Below are positions 23,674 through 35,861 of a DNA stretch of 64,000 bases, piece after piece. The DNA lies in assembly GCF_030247195.1 (NCBI RefSeq), contig NC_080671.1, forward strand, positions 427,986,539 through 428,050,538, given 5' to 3'. Position 1 is the first letter of the stretch, and every line of letters starts with the position of its first letter. Both the position numbers and the translations under genes were made by a program. Below the pieces are notes generated by a model. The model did not search any database and was not told where the DNA came from. It was given only the letters and a program-made list of their open reading frames with translations. Source of the DNA: Topomyia yanbarensis. Its lineage: Eukaryota; Arthropoda; Insecta; Diptera; Culicidae.

Positions 23674-24244
23674 TTAAAGATATCGTCTAGCCAACATATT
23701 CCTCTGTAATCGCAATCATAACGCTTTGCAAAGTATTCAAAAACATGAAAAATATTCAATTTGTCAAAATCATTGAAAATTACCTTTTCAAAAATAAGCG
23801 GGGCAAAACGCACTTGTGCGGAGGCAAAATGCACCACAACAACGGGGCAGAATTCTCCGTGAACAAGCAAGTAGTTTTGATTTCTGGCGGGATTTCACAA
23901 AAGTGTGCCATTAAATAGCCTTAGGTTATGCAATTAGCATGTTTTCAGAATGATTTTTCTGTTTTCGATTAAAAAATCAGCAAAACCAAAGAAGAGGGCA
24001 TTTTGCCTCCGATGGAGCAGAGATATAAATTTAGCAAAAAGTGAACTTTTTAGTAGATTTTTCATATAAAGTGCGACAGAATAATGAGCAACGGTATAAA
24101 TTTAATTTTAATAAATTTCGATATAAACAAGGTGTGCATTTTGGCCCGGGGGTGCGTTTTACCCCATCTTCCCCCAAAAGTAAACATGCCAAAAAGTGGT
24201 AAAACAGCGGTTTTACTGACATGTCCATATACCCACGAATTATA

Positions 24245-25785
24245 CAGGGTGTTTGGTTCATGACTAAGAATTTCTCAAGAGGTGATTTACTGTCATATTT
24301 GGAGGAAAAAATCGTTCTACACATACCATCAAATCTAAACCGTTACAGAGTTATTGAACTTTTTGTGTAAAAAAAACTTGTTTATCTTAAAACACCTCTA
24401 ACTCAAAAAGTATACCTCGTATTTTAAATCTTTTAGTGCCATTGGAAAGGTGAGAAAATTTTCTATTGAATGGTGGTCTCATATCTTTCAGCTAATCAGT
24501 TTTAATTACCTTTTAGTTGTAAAGTAGGTAATAGTAAGTGTTTTTGATGAGGTTTTTGTTAATTTTCTCAAAATAATGAATTATGAATATAGCAATATCT
24601 ATTATTCAAAAGTTGGGTTTGAGGACGATTCATAATTTGTTTTTCAACATAATATTCCTATCTCTTCTAGTTTCCTGGTAATTTCACTTTTAAACTTTTA
24701 CTGTAATTGACTTGCAAATTTTTAAAAGACTCTAATCTAAAAATATGCTTTATATCGCTATTACCAGGGCTTCATTGGAAAGCTGGGAAAATTTCCTTTC
24801 GATGTATGTGCAGATATCTTTTAGTTAAGTGAACTAAATGACTTTTTACTAGTAAAATAACTCAAAATTTGCGTTTTTTGGAGAGTTTTGTCATTATTCT
24901 AATTATTAATCAACTAAATTTATCATCACTATTGTTCATTTGATGCCCCTTAATATTATATTGTAGTGGGTACGAAATAGTTGTTTTTGCATATGAACGA
25001 TTTTGATAAAAATGATTTTGTGTCGAAACTAAAAGAGATAATTGAATGGAGTCAAAGGAAGAATTGTAGAACTTGCTGAGATGCATTAATTCCATGATAA
25101 TAATGGTGAAGTTTATTATTTACTATTTTAAGAAAATAACGAAAATTCTAATAATAACACTAACTTTAAACTAATTAACTTATAAATGAAAACTAAATTC
25201 ACTTAACTGAAAGGTATTAATACACTTTTCTCTGCAAAATTTTCCTGGCTTTCGAATAAAATAAGAAAAGGTACAATAAGTGCCATACTTTTTCAATAAG
25301 AGCTAGTATTAGTGAATGCGAGATAAAAATATACAAGTTCAATAACCCAAACACGTGAAAACAAGACAAGATAAGTGTATCATGTCAAGGAACAAATTAT
25401 ACAACTCTTCAAGACTAACAATTTGAATTATTAAAATGGTGATGTTAACTATTAAGATTTTCGCAAAGTGAACGAAAAATCGATCAAAATTGTTAAATTT
25501 TAAATAAATTACTGTGAAAAGATTACTTAACCTCATTAGCTGAAACATTTGAGGACATTTTTCAGTGGAAAATTTTCTCACCTATCCAATGGATCTAAAA
25601 TATTTGAAATACAAAGTATATTTTTTGAGTTGGAGTTATTTTAAGACAACTAAGTTTTTAACACAAAAAGTTCAATAACTTGAGTAACGGTTGAGATTTC
25701 ATGGTATGTGTAGAACGATTTTTTTCTCCATATATGACAGTCAATCATCCCTCGAAAGGTTCTTAACCATGAACCAAACATCCTG
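24245..25785. mobile_element. DNA element with about 250-bp terminal inverted repeats
   Basis: The left end reads CAGGGTGTTTGGTTCATG and the right end, inverted, CAGGATGTTTGGTTCATG. Similarity continues inward for roughly 250 bp through shared words such as 'atcgttctacacatacca', 'ttattgaactttttgtgt' and 'aggtgagaaaatttt'. TATA lies on both flanks (24241-24244 and 25786-25789). The motif 'cattggaaag..gg.aaaattt' recurs near 24770 and, inverted, near 25245, so the interior looks internally duplicated as well. No transposase frame is present; the superfamily is uncertain. Confidence 0.7.
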
Positions 25786-25789
25786 TATA

Positions 25790-26464
25790 CACTACTAGTA
25801 TATACTACTAACCTCGCTGATATGCAGAAACGTTCACAGTAAGCGTAGGACTAACTGTCGTGATTTTATGTTTACTTTCCATCGGATGTCAATTGATACT
25901 AAACCACATATTAGTCAATTAATCATAATAAACGTAATGTTGCAGCCAGCACCGGCATTTTAGTCGCTTTTGATGGCTATCACGGAGAGCGACTAAAATG
26001 TTGTTACGTTGAATCTATAAGTCAATAAGTTTGAATTATTGTTTCGATTTCATGTTTTCAGTATGTGACAGTCTGTCATTTTATTTTTGTTCGCTATGGA
26101 ATAAAATGAGAGAGCTGATCAAAATCACGGAGGAAAGAGAGGAAACAGAATCAATCAATTGAAATGGACTCAAAAGCACTTCTTCTATCTTTTCTATACA
26201 TTTAACTCGAATGGTTTCCGAATTTCGTATTCCCTTCCATGTGTCAAATTGACGTATTCCCTTCCATGAGTCGAATTGAGCTCATTCTTATTTGTAGTTG
26301 CTGGTTATTTTAATGGTGTCATCAATGATACATTTTACAAATTTTACATAAATTAGAAGATATAGCAGTAACTAGTGTTAAGTGATTTTATTTTGATTTG
26401 TGGACAATTTTCATTGATAGCTTAAATTCTGGGAAGTTTTCTCAATTTGATTAAATCATTGAAA
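25790..26464. other. no gene seen
   Basis: AT-rich interval between two TIR elements. The motifs 'gtattcccttccatg' and 'gtcaaattga/gtcgaattga' occur twice near 26230-26280, a small local duplication. Nothing else was recognised. Confidence 0.45.
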
Positions 26465-26466
26465 TA

Positions 26467-27415
26467 GGGTAAGGTGGGGTAAATCCGACCTAGTAAATGG
26501 TTTTGGCTGTAACATGCTCATTTTACATCGAATCAAGTCGTTTTATATACCAAATTAAAGGTGAAACTCCTGGGCAACTTTCTATATATAGCATTTTATT
26601 CGGATCTTTGAAATATTTTTGGATACAAGCGTTTTACGAAAATGTTCATTTTTGCTGTTTTCAAAAATGGTGGGGTAAACCCGACCCCCTATGTTTTTGG
26701 TTGATTTAGTGCAGATATTATCCAAATTTTATGGTTTTTCAATGATAAATCAATGAATGTTGTGTTATTGAATTGTAACATGAAGAAAACTGGAGTTCAA
26801 TGTCAATCTTGGAATGCTAAAATCACGAGCAATAGCACGTAATGATATTTCCATTTACATCGCAGCAATTGCTTGACGAATACTATAATCATCACGTTTT
26901 CGTGTCTTTCGTTTGTAATTATGAACCATTTTTCATAAAAATAATAAAAAATTACAATTAAAATATATTTCGATTTGATAAATAAACATTTTCTTAGCAA
27001 AAAAGCGGTCGGATTTACCCCACTATTTAGAGGTCGGATTTGCCCCACCGCGTCATTTTTCATTACGATGCAATTAAAAAATGTTATGAAAAAGGTTGAA
27101 CCAAATTCATCTACGCACTTTGTAGTACTTTAAACAAAGAATTTAAATCCACTTACATTTTTTATGCAATCACTTCAACAATCAGAAATATCCTGTAGGC
27201 AATAATGCACAAAAGTCAAATCAAAAGTTTTAAAAACACACTTTTTGTCGTTTGAGCATCTCAATGTAGATTAATAAAATGCAGTCATGCCACCATTATG
27301 ATTATTTTCGATGCTCTACACGACACCATTGATATTAGCTCGCGTAGTGCTTCTGATTTTCGGTAACAGAGGGGGGTCGGGTTTACCCAACGGTCGGATT
27401 TGCCCCACCTTACCC
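26467..27415. mobile_element. non-autonomous TIR element with TA duplication, GGGTAAGGTGGGG ends
   Basis: Both ends read GGGTAAGGTGGGG(T/C)AAATCC inward and are followed by CGACC, flanked by TA on each side, compatible with a Tc1/mariner-like target. The motif GTCGG(A/G)TTT(A/G)CCCCAC or its inverse occurs about six times, at both ends and internally near 26670, 27007 and 27033. No transposase frame survives. Confidence 0.65.
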
Positions 27416-27611
27416 TATATATTTTAATCCTATTGATCACCAAGAATCTTTCCTGGCCGGGGCTCTGATTTGCCGGGCCAGGGTCAGCCTTGAAAATAGT
27501 TTCATTTAAATGGAATATGTCAAAAAATTGTGTCGGCATGCTGCCATAGAACTGGTATTAGTGGCAAGACGCCAGATCAAGAATATAGAAGTTGAACCGC
27601 TTCACGCATCT

Positions 27612-29493
27612 ACAAAACGTAGAGTTCGTCGCGGTGCGGATGTGGGCGGTAAATGGATTGTCCGCACCGCAACCGCAAGAAAATAATAAAACCGCACCAC
27701 TTACCGCAACCGCACTTCATTTACCGCACCGCACCGCACCGCGCGGTAATGCGGTAAATGCGGTAAAATTTTTATATTTCTAAATATAGTGTTGAAAAAT
27801 TGTACATTTGTGTAACCATATATAATAAAATGTTATTCTTATTCACACGAAATTTAACTTTAAGAGACTCCTCAGAATGTAATGTTTATGAAAAAATCAA
27901 CTTTTGCATTTTCTATCAATAAAATTCCGTTCATTTTAAGGCAAACATTATACATTCAAAAACGTTCTACTGCAGTAATATTTAGGAAAACATTTTTTAG
28001 CAACCCTTCAGTTAATTGAAAAAAGTGGAATAAAAATGTAATAAGACATAAAGTTGCATATTGTTTTCTTTAAATTTTCATGTTTTCAATGTTTTTGACA
28101 TATGAAAATGAAATGGATGATTTTCGCATTTACGTAGTAAGAACCACCTTTCATTCTTAAAGGAATTTCACCAAAAAAAAATTAAAGTCGAAATACCAGT
28201 ACTTCTATATAGTAGCGCATATATTCCAATACAGTGAAATTTATACATATTGTATTTTATCAATAAGAACGACGCCATATTTGACGAAAAAAAATTGCTC
28301 TATACATTACATCTAATCAGGAGTCCGGTCTCAACCGGTACAGAATTATTGAACATTAGAAAAACTGCAAAAATGTATGATTTGTAGCATACAGCAGAAA
28401 TGATTTCTAAAAATAGGGGGTTTTATGGACAATATATCTCAAAACTCTAACTTCCGCATTCTTCAAGAAACAGATGTATTCTCATTCAAAAACTAAGATT
28501 GCTCCCTTTAAAAATGTATGAAGTGTAATTTTCTAAAGGCTAATTCGAAAGTTAAGTTAATGTATTTTCCTCTAATATTTTCCGGGAGTCAAACTATGTG
28601 GTTTTTGGCAAAAAAAGCTTCAAAAAAGCTACAAAATAGTCTTAACTGAAAAATATTATGACTTAATTTGGTAGAAAATTATAGTAAATTTGAATGGAAG
28701 TACGCAAAAAAAGCTATGTAGCATACTTTTTGAGAAAGAGTCCAATAAAATTGACTGCAGAAAAATTCACATTGAATTTACACAACAATCAAAGAAGATA
28801 GAAATACGATGTTGATGAACGAATTATAGAATAATCATCCTAATTTGGACCCCTCCTTATTTTGGACGCTTTCATACATTTGTATCCTTTACTGTCAATT
28901 ACTCCAAATTCGTTTGGTTCGAATAAGATAATTATATTCTTTGGGTTGTGTTTAAGTCCCAGCATAATTAGTTCATGTCTAATTCCTTTAAATTAGTCAA
29001 AATTCACAGTTGAAAAATTGATATCGAAAACGATTCATAATTCCACGATTTCCATCAGAAATCAGAAGAAGTGGTGCACTTTTAAATTGGATTTAAGAGT
29101 ACAAATTTATTGTTTTTAAATGATCTAATAATTTTGTCTCTATTTAGATCTTGGATTTTATGTAATTGAAATGGTTAGTTTGTGAAGTTTTTCTTAGAAG
29201 TATAAAATAACTAGTCCAATATGTCGTAAAAATAATAGCGTCAAAATATTTCGGACACAGCTAGATTTTCTTTCGTAATAGCAGTCTGTTTATCAATTTA
29301 GAATAATCAAAATTATCACTTTATCAATTTTTTTTGCGGTGCGGTTGCGGTAAAACCGCGCGGTTAACGCTCTTTCCCGCACCGCATCTGCGGGAAAAAG
29401 TGTCTCACCGCACCGCAGATTTTGCGGTGCGGTTGTGGTAAATACCGCGCGGTTGCGGTAATTACCGCAACCGCAACGAACCCTAACAAAACG
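27612..29493. mobile_element. non-autonomous hAT element with 8-bp target duplication
   Basis: ACAAAACG flanks both sides exactly (27612-27619 and 29486-29493). The element body, 27620-29485, begins TAGAGTTCGTCGCGGTGCGG and ends with the inverse of TAGGGTTCGTTGCGGTTGCG. Subterminal regions are packed with GCGGT/ACCGC words (27630-27770 and 29335-29475) and can fold. The 8-bp duplication plus TAGGG-type end is diagnostic of hAT. The 1.9-kb body has no transposase ORF and includes a stretch related to 54870-55110. Confidence 0.85.
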
Positions 29494-30491
29494 CCTGTTA
29501 AATCAGAAGCTTTAGTACAAATTTCGTCATTCTCTTCGTTCGAAAATTCTAACAATATTTTTTTACTCATTTCGATGTAGCGTCTTCTACACCTTCTTCG
29601 ACCCTTTGCTCGGTTCACTTTCATGATGTGTTAAATTCGTATCCAATCAACCACAAATTCGGGATCAAGCTCCTCCAAGACTGATCAAGAGTTGTCTCGT
29701 TCAGAATAAAAGCTCCCAACCACCACCTTGCAGAATGCTATTGCATTCGTGAGCAGAAATTTCCAGATTCTTCCCAGATGAACCAAAACGCATTCCAAAA
29801 TACAAACTTTTTCCTTTCTTTTATAGGCAAATAATTATTGTGCAGGGGTGCCAACCCTCCAAGTTTATCTGTATTCTCCCAGACTTCCATGCTTAGATAC
29901 ACAGAATACCTTGTGTCTATTGCAGAATTTAGAGTACTTACACAGACTCATAAAGACAATGTGAAAAACAACAAAAAGAAATATAAAAAATAGTTTTTTG
30001 TTCTCTTAAAAATATTCTGAGCATAAAGCTAGAGTTATCAAACTCTATATGTAGAGATAGGGATGTTGGTTGCCCGAGGCGCAATAAAACGTTCTATATA
30101 TTGCATATATAAGATTAAACAACTCCTTGAAAAAGCAAATTGGGTTTGCCAGAATTTTCAAAAATTACTTTGCACACCCTGTAAAAATCACTTGGCATCC
30201 CTGGTAGGGAGAAACGAAAATGAGGAAAATGACAGTTGGCCAATATATGCACAAGGGTTTGGTAAATGTTGCTTTCGCTGTGGTAAAGAAGTGTACTATG
30301 AGATTATATTTCTGCACATGGAAATTTGTTGAGTGTTGAGTCGAAAGTCAACAAAAATAGTAAAGGCGTAGCTGGATTTTGTCATGAATTGAATATTTTT
30401 TAATATCTGTTGGATGCTCAGCTGACTTCTAGCTAAAAAGGTTGAAGTTAATCTTGTTGCGGACACTCTGGCTGCAATAGTTATTTGAATA
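29494..30491. other. no gene seen
   Basis: Mostly AT-rich. An 89-codon plus-strand frame at 30063-30332 has no recognised domain and no splice or start context worth calling. Confidence 0.45.
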
Positions 30492-30495
30492 TTAA

Positions 30496-32838
30496 CCCTT
30501 TATGAGGCAGTGGCAATTATATTGCCACCTTTTCGTTTCGTTCGTAACGCTGGAATATGAAGTAATAAGTGTTCTAGTCTTATGAAATCAATTTGTTAGG
30601 AGTCTGGCAACTCTTCTTGCTGCTTTTCATTGAGCTACAGTGAAAACTTTCAGATTAGTGAAGAGTTTTTTTTAAAAAAAAAGATGGCGATTTCCTTTTT
30701 AGGGTTGCCACCTCCGGTGAGGCTTTCACCCGGAGATTTATACTGATGTGGGATAGGCCTTTATAGAAGCACGAGTATACGTTGAAACTAGATCTACCTG
30801 CTGAGTTTAAATGAGACAAGTATTCTTTGTGTAACTCGTCGAGGTATCAATTACCAAAATTGACTCACATTCATCGTTTAGTGCTATGTTTTGGCAAATC
30901 ATAATGCACACCATTTTTCTGAGCATTTCTCATTACACTGTAAATTTTTCTAGTTCGTAAACCGTTTGGTCAGTTTATATAGGTGTGAAACTTCAACTCC
31001 TCGGCTAACGACAAAAAATCCAAAGGTACCGACCACTCTCGCTGTGGAAATTAAGCCAACCAATGATATCCATCTGCCACAGCTAACAGAAGAAATAGAG
31101 TGAAGCAGCCATGAAAGCTGCAATGCCTGGGAAACACACTGCGATGTCTGTCGAAATTTTTGCTGGGCACAAATTCGGTTATTCATCATCACAGTCGCTA
31201 GTGAAGTTCCAACAAAGGAACGAAGTTTTTCGCTATGGTTAACAATAAATGATCGCTGCAGCTGCAGCCAACATTAACACCAGAAGAACTCGTTTGAAAC
31301 AAACTAATTCAGTTAAAATTATTCATCGTTTCAGGAGAAATTAATGTAAATCCCAGAGGCCCGGAGATCGTCTCAAAAAACCGGAGTCTCCGGCTCAAAC
31401 CCGGAGGGGTGGCAACCCTATTCCTTCTGGATAATAAAATTAGCTCGATTTTCAAAAAATACTCTACTCCCTATAAGTTGGTGATGCAAATTTGTAAAAG
31501 TAACTATTTTTTATCCAAAAACTTGGTTTTTGAGTGGCAAAAATTACAAAGATAAAAATAAACTGGATTTAAATAGGTGGTAATATAGTTGCCATCGCCC
31601 GTTAAAAAACGCGAGTTTTCCTAATGTTTGATATACTTCAAAAGGGATCGGTGCGAATATAAAGAAAAAATCGAACTGGATCAGAAAATAACAGATAAGT
31701 GAAGGCGGTTTATTGCGTATTACCTGATTAACAATAAATCACCGCTGTATTTTGAGGATAAATTGAAAAATGAGACCACAGATTACAGACGTGACTGTAC
31801 GAATTTTAGTTAAAAACAGGTGTAAAGTTTCAAATCGATATAAGTTGAGAATTGATATAAACACATTATGACATGGAGGCCCGTGCGCAAAGCGACCTGG
31901 TCAGAAGGGGGGAGGGGGTTAAACCCGTTCCAATGAAGGCTTTGAATTACTTTTAAAAGTTTCCTGAGCAGAAAAAAAGTCAGTCAACGAGCTTTCGAAA
32001 TTTGCTAAAGATGAAAAACAATAAACGAACAACACGAGGACTACAACAATCGGAATAAGATTATCTAGAAAAATATCACCGCCGGTGATCTGTCCTAGTG
32101 CCTGAGAGCTAAATGGTTTACGAAAACGAGAATCGATATCGGCAGAAATTCCGCAGGCAGGGAACTGACAGCACTAGCTAAATACGACCACATAAATAGG
32201 AACACGTAGCGCCAAGAACGATAAGAAACCCTGGAAGGCAGTTGTAAAGACGTGTATGCCATTAAGGTCAGCACCTTTGGATTATTGCGCGTCTCGGCAG
32301 GTCACGATATTTATAGCAGACCTCAGCATGTTAGATATAGCACGAAAGTTGGACAGCAATCAAGAAACAGCAGCAATGGAAAAACACAAACAATTAACAC
32401 AAAATAAAAAGAGTAAGAGCACAATCCCTATTAAAGTAATACCTAACTGTGACTGCGTAAGGACGAAGGCTGGGAAGAACAAGAGGTTTAGTTGCTATAC
32501 TCTTCTTTACAAGAAACGAATAAAATTAACCCTCCCCCTCCTCCTTAAAAATGTTCTGCACACGGGCCTGCATAGAGTTGGAGGTAAAAATAGTGAAATT
32601 AGCAAATTCAAAAATAGTTACATGAAAACTCGCATGACGGCGGCTAGCATAAGCTCTCGTTTGGGTTTCTTCCTATATTTTTCTTCAGAAATAGAGTTTC
32701 ATGTAATGTTTTACCGGTCTTTTCAAAATAGTTTTTATTACGAAATAAATGTATATATATTCTAAACTAAGTGAATGAACCGTGTTTCCATTAATATAAC
32801 ATTCATTATTCGCCCCAAACCCTGAGTCTTATAAAGGG
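30496..32838. mobile_element. piggyBac-like non-autonomous element
   Basis: TTAA borders both ends (30492-30495 and 32839-32842). The ends read CCCTTTATGAG and, inverted, CCCTTTATAAG. A 19-bp subterminal palindrome, GTGGCAATTATATTGCCAC, lies at 30510-30528, with a diverged copy near 31577. CCC-type ends next to TTAA are the piggyBac hallmark. No transposase is encoded. MITE copy B (30700-31420) is nested inside and must be younger. Confidence 0.7.
30700..31420. mobile_element. MITE copy B, TAGGGTTGCCAC family, nested
   Basis: The ends are TAGGGTTGCCACCTCCGG and the inverse of TAGGGTTGCCACCCCTCCGG. Flanking 8-mers TTCCTTTT and TTCCTTCT differ by one base, consistent with a hAT-type target duplication. 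Internal blocks match copy A at 7009-7786. Confidence 0.7.
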
Positions 32839-32899
32839 TTAATGGAACAATACTACCTGATAATTCAAACAATTTTGCAAATCTAATAAATCGAATAAA

Positions 32900-34406
32900 G
32901 TAATAAACGAGTGGCGTAGCCAGGGGGGGGGGGGGTTGATTGTCTGTAAAAAAAACTTCTCCACCGAAAAATTGGATAATTTTAAATTTTTGCTAAAATG
33001 TATTTTTTGAGAATGCGTAGAGTTGACATAAAATCTCAATGTGATTTACAACGATAATAATATAGTGCAAAATAGAAGGAAATGATGAAAATTACTTTTT
33101 CCGTTTAGTCAGGATCGGTTTTTTATGAGCATTTGATTTTTGTTATGTAATCAATTATATAAATAGCCTTTAATCAGGATTGGAAATAATAAAAATTCAA
33201 TTGAGTCGTGTAATAAAAAGTTGTATACGAGGACTCGTTTTGGATTTGCAAGCTTTAATAGTGAAGAAAAGTGAAATCACAGCTCGAAAAAAAATTGTTT
33301 ACGGCCACGATCACATTATTTCGGAACTGTCATTTTTTGATGTTTAATATCTTTGAAGTATATTTTAACGTAAAGCTGCACATCTTATAATAAAGTAATT
33401 TTGTAGGTTAATCCTCCTAGAAGTAATTATGAAGAATATTTTCTTCAAGCAAATTTAGTTGTTAGTTAAAGCTTTCAGCAAAATTTTCGAAAATGCTATT
33501 CCAAATAACTTTGTTCAATGGGGCGGGCAAAGCGTAGTTGGCAAGTCGATTGCCTTGTACGCATCTCATCTTGATTCGATTCCCAATCCCCGCACATTAG
33601 GTTAGAAATTTGCCTAACCTGAAAAAAGAGCCGAAAGACCCTATGGTTAACGCCTCTATAATCAAAATGAAAAGAAAAACTTTGTTGAAGACATTTCATA
33701 ACTAAGTTTGAAGAAGACATAAATATTCCATGTGTTTAGAAGATCAAAATATACTAGACTATATGATCGGTGTTAAGTCAGACCGGACTAAGTGACATTG
33801 TACGGATTTAGAGAAAATTCGATCGATTTAAAGTTTGAATCGCAGCATCCAATACATCATAATTTAAATTTTTTTTTCTATAATTCTTGCTCATTGTAAC
33901 ATATTTTAAATCAGCTAAAAATCGAATGTAGCTGAAGAAATTCTTCATCCAGCGCTATGATTATCCCACTTTTTAAGGTTTTAAAACAAGTTATTCTGAA
34001 CTTACTATAATTAATAAATCTCTTCTGCTGCTTATAGGCAATTCAATTCACATTCAAGGTATCTATTCAAGGTAGTCTCTAAAGCTTTATTGAAAAGAAC
34101 TGGCTTTAAGAAAATTTCTTGAATATTGTTTTGTATATCGATATATTGAATTTATGTAGTCTTCATATTTTCTACAAAGTATTTTAAAATTATATTATGA
34201 ACAACTTTGATGAAGACACCAAATCTCTTACTATTTTTGGAGATTTTTTTTTACTTCTCCATAATCCCTGTTAGACTAATTTTGTTTCTGAACTTTCGCT
34301 AATTTATCCAACTTACATTAAACTTTAGCGTTTTCGAAAAAGCGACGATTTTCATCAAGGCACCCCCCCACCCAAACCAAATTTTTGGCTACACCACTGT
34401 AATAAA
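32900..34406. mobile_element. hAT-like element, AGTGG(C/T)GTAGCC ends
   Basis: GTAATAAA lies on both sides (32900-32907 and 34399-34406). The ends are CGAGTGGCGTAGCCAGGG and, inverted, AGTGGTGTAGCC, each followed by a G- or C-run. The 1.49-kb body has no transposase frame and contains the tRNA-like piece at 33524-33600. Two extra bases at the left end make the boundary slightly uncertain. Confidence 0.6.
33524..33600 (+). repeat. tRNA-derived SINE piece
   Basis: 'gggcaaagcgtagttggcaa' resembles an A-box/D-arm and 'ttgattcgattccc' a B-box/T-arm, with 'gattgccttgtacgcatc' at the anticodon-arm position. The sequence then runs into 'ccgcacattaggttagaaattt', a non-tRNA tail. This is the layout of a tRNA-derived SINE, not a mature tRNA gene. 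Confidence 0.5.
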
Positions 34407-34869
34407 TTACAGAGACCAATATTCATGGCACTACATCTATTCTTTCGACAAGGGGTCTCTCAATTTATAATCACTTTTTCTTCATTCTTCGACAAAGTTG
34501 TAGTCAATAGAACTAACCTCCTGATTCTCGCTTGCAGTGATAATCTGATACATAAAGTTCCTAGCAGCGAAAATATATGCAAATGATTTTTTGACGTAGG
34601 ACTACGTCTTTGTTTTCGATATGGGGGTGCACTCTGCAAATTCTTCAAAAATGGTATGTAACGAAAAGTGGTCCAATTTCAAACGCATATAATTCAGCCA
34701 TCTCAAAATAAGTTTTCAAATTTTTTGCACAAATCGGCCCGAAATACTTCTAAGAATAGATTCCAATAGATAAACCCAAAGATTTTTGATATCATAGCAT
34801 TAAAAAATTATATAATATACAACCTTGTCAAAATATCGCGCATTAACACACAGAAGATAGCGTTTCCCA

Positions 34870-35115
34870 AGCCCTGTACGACGGATTGGTGTACCTAGCG
34901 CGCAACGCTTCTATGAATGACGTCATCATCGACTATTTAAAGAACGGACTTGGCCAGACACGCTCAGTTCCCTGTTGAACGGCTGGCGAAGCAGATCACA
35001 GTGCTGTGTTTTTTACAGCCAGTGTAGCTGAGCTAGAAGTCCGTTACACTGGCTGTGGAGGGACGCTACCCTGTGTCGTCCAACAGGCGACCGCTCCAAC
35101 TACTTCCTAAATGCC
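34870..35115 (+). repeat. possible LTR-like fragment, family member 2
   Basis: Related to 22480-22720 through 'cgcttctatgaatgacgtca', 'cgactatttaaagaacg' and 'ccctgttgaacg'. CTATTTAAAG is a plausible TATA element. The downstream 'acagccagtgtagctgagctag...cactggctgt' can form a stem. The ends are undefined. Confidence 0.35.
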
Positions 35116-35861
35116 GCTGTAATGTTGCCAGTAAATTTTTGGTTTAATTAGCACATGTATTTGCTATTTGCGCTTGAAATTAAGTAATGTAGTGGTAGTA
35201 ATAAGCTTCCCATTTTGGTTTAAACGCAAGGACAGTTTTTAAAACAGGATTTGATTAATTAGTTTAGCTCATCTAAGCAATTTTATCAATTCTGTAATTT
35301 AAAAGGAATTTTACGGAACTTGGTGAATTTGGCCCCACTTGCAACTGGTATAATCAACCTGCACAAAGTGTTGCATAACGCAGGGCTGTTTTTTGGAACA
35401 AAATGTGTTATCATTCAGCCCTTCGCTATGCAAAATCACGATATTATGACAGATAGGCTAAGCGCGGCTGTTCCTTTCAATCGGGAAAGGCCGCGTGGAA
35501 TTTTGATGAAATGCGCCAATAGTGTCGTGGTGGTACTAGTTGTCTCTTTCGCTCTACCCATCATCATCTGCGTTGACTCATTTTGCATTGTGCGCTTGGG
35601 TTCAATGTTTGGGGCGAATGTGTTGGTAGGTAGGGGAACTGGCGGTAAAATGAACACGTTAAGCAAAGTCATTATTTTCTAACTAATAAGTGAATGAGAT
35701 ATTACAATCACCTTATGTTTATTGTTAGACATGTTTTGTACATATCTTGTAGAAATATTTTGTCATAAACACATTTTTTCAAACATGATTCTTGATTTCT
35801 AAACATGTCCAAAAATGAGACATGTTTATAGCGAGTGGTTAAAATGAACAGCTTCTGGTGT
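35116..35861. other. no gene seen
   Basis: A 120-codon plus-strand frame at 35320-35682 has one hydrophobic stretch (VVVVLVVSFALPIIICV) but no recognised family; it is treated as unproven. The rest is AT-rich. Confidence 0.4.

Larger units (their letters stand above)
21868..24240. other. repeat patchwork without genes
   Basis: Contains a segment at 22500-22700 related to 34870-35000 (see the LTR-like entries). It also holds a short-period block near 23160-23450 in which 'attctaagtccttttgaatgcaaaagacttaga' variants recur about three times beside 'acgcggttttt' motifs. A lone piggyBac-like MITE end lies at 23649-23673. Around 23790-24170 are 'ggggcaaaacgca'-type motifs of another decayed element. 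No coding sequence is supported. Confidence 0.5.
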
